From Chloroflexia bacterium (GTDB taxonomy: Bacteria > Chloroflexota > Chloroflexia > Thermomicrobiales > UBA6265), in the NCBI GenBank assembly GCA_013694885.1, contig JACDBO010000445.1, positions 1-8,370 of the forward strand: a DNA stretch of 8,370 bases, in the 5' to 3' direction. A program made the position numbers and the translations under genes. Positions 5,672 through 8,370 of the stretch are shown in pieces. Positions within the stretch are counted from its first letter, which is position 1. Every line of letters starts with the position of its first letter. Under the pieces are notes generated by a model that was not told where the DNA came from, made no database searches, and saw nothing but the letters and a program-made list of their open reading frames with translations.

Positions 5672-7273
5672 GTGTTCAACATCTCCGAAGCGTTCGCCCT
5701 CGGACTTTGGATCATCCCGATCCTCGCCTTCCTCATCATCATCCACGAGATCGGCCACTTCAGCGCCGCCCGCAGCGTCGGTGTCAAGGTCGAAGAATTC
5801 GGCATCGGAATCCCGCCACGAGTCAAGGGGTGGGCCTACAAGGGCGTCCTTTGGTCGATCAACGCGATACCGTTCGGCGGCTTCGTACGCGTCCTCGGAG
5901 AGGACGGCGCCAGCATGGCCCCCGGTTCGATGAATACCAAGGGACCGGCCCAGCGCGCCTTCTTCCTCGCGGCGGGTTCGGCGATGAACTTCCTCGCCGC
6001 TGTGCTGCTCGCGTTCGCCCTCGTCGGTTTTCTCGGAATCGCGCCGGAAACCGACCATGTCTACATCGCCCAGGTCGAGGCCGGCTCCCCCGCGTCGTCC
6101 GCCGGCTGGCTCGCGGGCGACGAGCTGGTGGCGATCGAGGGGAAAGCGGTCGACAACGCCGCCGCGCTTTCCTCACGCATCTCTGAATCCGTCGGAAAGC
6201 GGATCGCCGTCGATATCCAGCGCGGCGATCAGACGATCGCGACCTCCATCACGCCGCGGGCGGACCCGCCGGCGAACCAGGGGCCGACCGGCATCTCGAT
6301 TGCCGAGGGTGGTCCTTCCATCATTCGCATCACCGAGGTTGACCCGGGCAGCACGGCCGCCACGGCCGGCTGGCGACCCGGCGACGAGATTCTGGCGATC
6401 AACGGTCAGTCGGTCCAAGCCGGCGTTCAGACCAGCAGCGCCCTGCGGGCCGGAGCGGGCGGGACGGTTCCGGTGACGTTGTCGCGCGGCGAGGAAGCGG
6501 TCGAGACGACCGTGGATGTGCCGCCAATGGGCATCCGGCTCACCGCGGTCGCGAACGGGAGCCCGGCCGCCGAGGCGGGTCTGTACCCATCTGACGTCAT
6601 CCAGGAGATAGCTGGCCAGCCGACGGGCGATAGCCGGGCGCTGCTCATCGCGCTCGACGCGGGGCGCGGCACGACCATCCCGGTCAGCTACCTGCGAAAC
6701 GGCCAGACCTACGAGACGACGCTGGCCGTACCCGCCGAGGAAATGGAAGCGCCGTTGACCGCGATTGGCGTCAACGCGACCGAGACCAGTCCCTTCTCGG
6801 CCATCGGCGTCGACGGCACGATCGTGCCGGAGTTCCAGCGCGTCGGCCTATCGGAGATCGTGCCGGAGGGTCTCGGCCAGTTCTGGTTCATCACCGAGCA
6901 GACGTTTCTTGGCCTTAAGCTGCTGCTGACCGGCGGTGTCGATTTCGATCAAGTCGCCGGACCGGTCGGGATGGGACAGATGACCAGTGAGCTGCTCTCG
7001 CAGTCCGGACTGCCGACGTGGGTGGTGCTGGCGCAGATCACCATCGTCATCTCGCTCAACCTGGCCGTCATCAATCTGCTACCGCTTCCTGCGCTCGACG
7101 GCGGCCGCCTGCTCTTCGTGCTGATCGAGGTGCTGCGCGGCGGCAAGCGAGTTGCGCCGGAGAAAGAAGGCCTGGTCCACCTCGCCGGACTCGTCGTGCT
7201 CCTGGGGCTGATGTTCCTGGTGATGTTCGGCGATGTCACCCGTCTCATCGACGGCGAGACATTCATTCCTTAA
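5672..7273 (+). CDS. rseP: RseP/RasP-family site-2 intramembrane zinc metalloprotease with three PDZ-like repeats
   Basis: The family cleaves membrane-spanning segments, classically of anti-sigma factors after a first cut outside the membrane, and clears remnant signal peptides. Of 533 residues, helix 1 (about 13-35) carries the zinc site HEIGH (25-29), followed by FGIGIPPR and the FGGFVRVLGEDG segment. Helix 2 is about 95-122. Three PDZ-like units follow: about 125-213, 214-285 and 286-370, each with a GSxAxxAG core (starting at G138, G226 and G296). Helix 3 (about 448-470) leads into NLLPLPALDGG (468-478), whose D476 is the third zinc ligand; helix 4 is about 500-520. All metal ligands are present. 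The protein is roughly 80-110 residues longer than E. coli RseP (450) or B. subtilis RasP, which the extra PDZ unit accounts for. GTG at 5672 is the only start after the in-frame stop TAG at 5561. ispG follows after 90 bp. Confidence 0.96.
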   Translation: MFNISEAFALGLWIIPILAFLIIIHEIGHFSAARSVGVKVEEFGIGIPPRVKGWAYKGVLWSINAIPFGGFVRVLGEDGASMAPGSMNTKGPAQRAFFLAAGSAMNFLAAVLLAFALVGFLGIAPETDHVYIAQVEAGSPASSAGWLAGDELVAIEGKAVDNAAALSSRISESVGKRIAVDIQRGDQTIATSITPRADPPANQGPTGISIAEGGPSIIRITEVDPGSTAATAGWRPGDEILAINGQSVQAGVQTSSALRAGAGGTVPVTLSRGEEAVETTVDVPPMGIRLTAVANGSPAAEAGLYPSDVIQEIAGQPTGDSRALLIALDAGRGTTIPVSYLRNGQTYETTLAVPAEEMEAPLTAIGVNATETSPFSAIGVDGTIVPEFQRVGLSEIVPEGLGQFWFITEQTFLGLKLLLTGGVDFDQVAGPVGMGQMTSELLSQSGLPTWVVLAQITIVISLNLAVINLLPLPALDGGRLLFVLIEVLRGGKRVAPEKEGLVHLAGLVVLLGLMFLVMFGDVTRLIDGETFIP

Positions 7274-7300
7274 CGATCCGCTGATCGTTGTTCGCGGATC
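7272..7300 (+). other. Two overlapping, mutually exclusive inverted repeats between rseP and ispG
   Basis: AACGATC (7272-7278) pairs perfectly with GATCGTT (7283-7289) across a 4-nt loop, and GATCCGC (7275-7281) pairs perfectly with GCGGATC (7294-7300) across a 12-nt loop. The two stems share 7275-7278, so only one can form at a time. The first stem begins inside the rseP stop codon. Neither is followed by a T-run, so this does not look like an intrinsic terminator. It could be an mRNA processing or stability element, or chance. Confidence 0.5.
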
Positions 7301-7347
7301 CCCACTCGATCTACGATCTCCGGGTCACGCGTTTCGATCCACACAAC

Positions 7348-7353
7348 AGGAGA
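7348..7353 (+). promoter_or_regulatory. Ribosome binding site of ispG
   Basis: AGGAGA lies 10 nt before the ATG at 7364. It is a strong Shine-Dalgarno match and supports that start. Confidence 0.75.
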
Positions 7354-7363
7354 ACCGGTTCCC

Positions 7364-8370
7364 ATGTCACTCGTCGCACCACGTCGTCTCACCCGTGTCC
7401 TCAACGTCGGCGACGTCAAGATCGGCGGCGACAACCCGGTCGTCGTCCAGTCGATGACCACGTCTGATACTCGCGACCCGAAGGCGACGCTCGCCCAGAT
7501 CGCCGAACTCGCCGAAGCAGGCTGCGAGGTCGTCCGCATCGCCGTGCCGGACCGCAAGGCGGCGGCGGCGCTGCCGGACATCGTGCCGCACGCGGCGGTG
7601 CCGCTGATCGCGGACATCCATTTCGAGCACACTCTGGCGCTGAAGGCGCTCGACGCCGGCATCCATGGGCTGCGTCTCAACCCCGGCAACATCCGCAAGA
7701 CCGAGGACGTGCGTGAGGTCGTGCACAAGGCGAAGGAGCGCGGTGTGCCGATCCGCATCGGCGTCAACTTCGGTTCCGTGGCGCCGATGACCGAGGAGTT
7801 CGTCGACGAGATGGCGTTGCAAAACGCGACGCAGGTCGAGTTGCGCGCCGAGTGGCTCGTCCGCTCCGCCCTGGGCCACATCCAGATCCTCGAAGACCTC
7901 GAGTTCTACGACACCAAGGTCAGCCTCAAGGCGTTCGAGGTTCCCGTGCTGCTCGAGGCCTACCAGCGGTTTGCCAGGCTGCCCAACGATTACCCGCTGC
8001 ACCTCGGCGTCACCGAAGCGGGGACGCCGCGGGCTGGCAGTGTGCGCTCGGCGGTCGGCATCGGCACGCTGCTGGCGCTCGGCATCGGCGACACGATCCG
8101 CGTCTCGCTGACGACCGACCCCGTCGAGGAGGTCTTCGTCGCCTACGAAATCCTCAAAAGCCTGGAGCTGCGGCAGAAGGGGGCGACGATGATCGCCTGC
8201 CCGACCTGCGGCCGCGTCGAGGTCGACCTCTTCACGCTCGCCAACAAGGTCGACGACTTCCTGGCCGATGTGAAGGAGCCGATCCGGGTGGCGGTGATGG
8301 GCTGCGTCGTCAACGGTCCCGGCGAGGCGCGCGACGCCGACGTCGGCCTGGCTTCCGGTCGGGGCAAGGG
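7364..8370 (+). CDS. ispG: 4-hydroxy-3-methylbut-2-en-1-yl diphosphate synthase (IspG/GcpE), 3' end cut by window edge
   Basis: IspG carries out the penultimate step of the MEP isoprenoid pathway, reductively opening the ring of methylerythritol cyclodiphosphate to give HMBPP with electrons from flavodoxin or ferredoxin. The first 335 residues are visible with no stop before the edge. The TIM-barrel part begins with VGDVKIGGDNPVVVQSMT (about 15-32) and includes AEAGCEVVRIAVPD, ADIHFEH, GLRLNPGNI and RIGVNFGSV, then LGVTEAGTPRAGSVRSAVG and DTIRVSLTTDP. The 4Fe-4S ligands of the C-terminal domain are all present: C279 and C282 in CPTCGR, C314 in MGCVVNGPGE, and the glutamate ligand E321. The short tail after SGRGKG is off the window. 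The length so far suits the bacterial short form without the extra plant-type domain. It follows rseP in the same direction; rseP, dxr and ispG are often neighbours, though dxr is not directly upstream here. Confidence 0.97.
   Translation, partial: MSLVAPRRLTRVLNVGDVKIGGDNPVVVQSMTTSDTRDPKATLAQIAELAEAGCEVVRIAVPDRKAAAALPDIVPHAAVPLIADIHFEHTLALKALDAGIHGLRLNPGNIRKTEDVREVVHKAKERGVPIRIGVNFGSVAPMTEEFVDEMALQNATQVELRAEWLVRSALGHIQILEDLEFYDTKVSLKAFEVPVLLEAYQRFARLPNDYPLHLGVTEAGTPRAGSVRSAVGIGTLLALGIGDTIRVSLTTDPVEEVFVAYEILKSLELRQKGATMIACPTCGRVEVDLFTLANKVDDFLADVKEPIRVAVMGCVVNGPGEARDADVGLASGRGK

Noticed and set aside
7270..8002. Two minus-strand open frames opposite ispG (203 and 211 codons)
   Set aside because: The plus strand there encodes clear IspG motifs, including the iron-sulfur cysteines; the antisense translations show no family signature.

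Overview
The window is ordinary, densely coding, high-GC bacterial chromosome carrying six protein genes. Two of them are cut by the window edges. I found no RNA gene, insertion sequence, CRISPR array or prophage gene. The combination of high GC, a single-chain (alpha2-type) glycyl-tRNA synthetase, a canonical alanine dehydrogenase and an rseP-ispG pair would fit a thermophilic or soil member of the Chloroflexota (Thermomicrobia/Sphaerobacter-like). That placement is an inference from gene style only; no marker here proves it.

Left part (1-1698): the C-terminal bulk of an NrfD-family membrane quinone-interacting subunit runs rightward off the left edge. Two bases after its stop, tail to tail, lies the end of a leftward gene for a small nucleotidyltransferase-fold protein.

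Middle part (1808-5413): a leftward gene group in the transcription order ald (alanine dehydrogenase), a Xer-type tyrosine recombinase, then glyS (glycyl-tRNA synthetase). The gaps are 41 or -4 bp (depending on the recombinase start) and 34 bp, so they are probably co-transcribed. The nucleotidyltransferase follows in the same direction after about 109 bp and may or may not belong to the same transcript.

Right part (5414-8370): a 258-bp divergent control region separates ald from a rightward pair, rseP (site-2 intramembrane metalloprotease) and ispG (iron-sulfur enzyme of the MEP isoprenoid pathway, cut by the right edge). The 90-bp rseP-ispG gap holds two overlapping perfect 7-bp inverted repeats that cannot form together.

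No undescribed multi-gene system is evident. The points most worth a second look are a Xer recombinase whose catalytic lysine position is arginine, an RseP with three tandem PDZ-like repeats rather than one or two, and the alternative hairpins between rseP and ispG.
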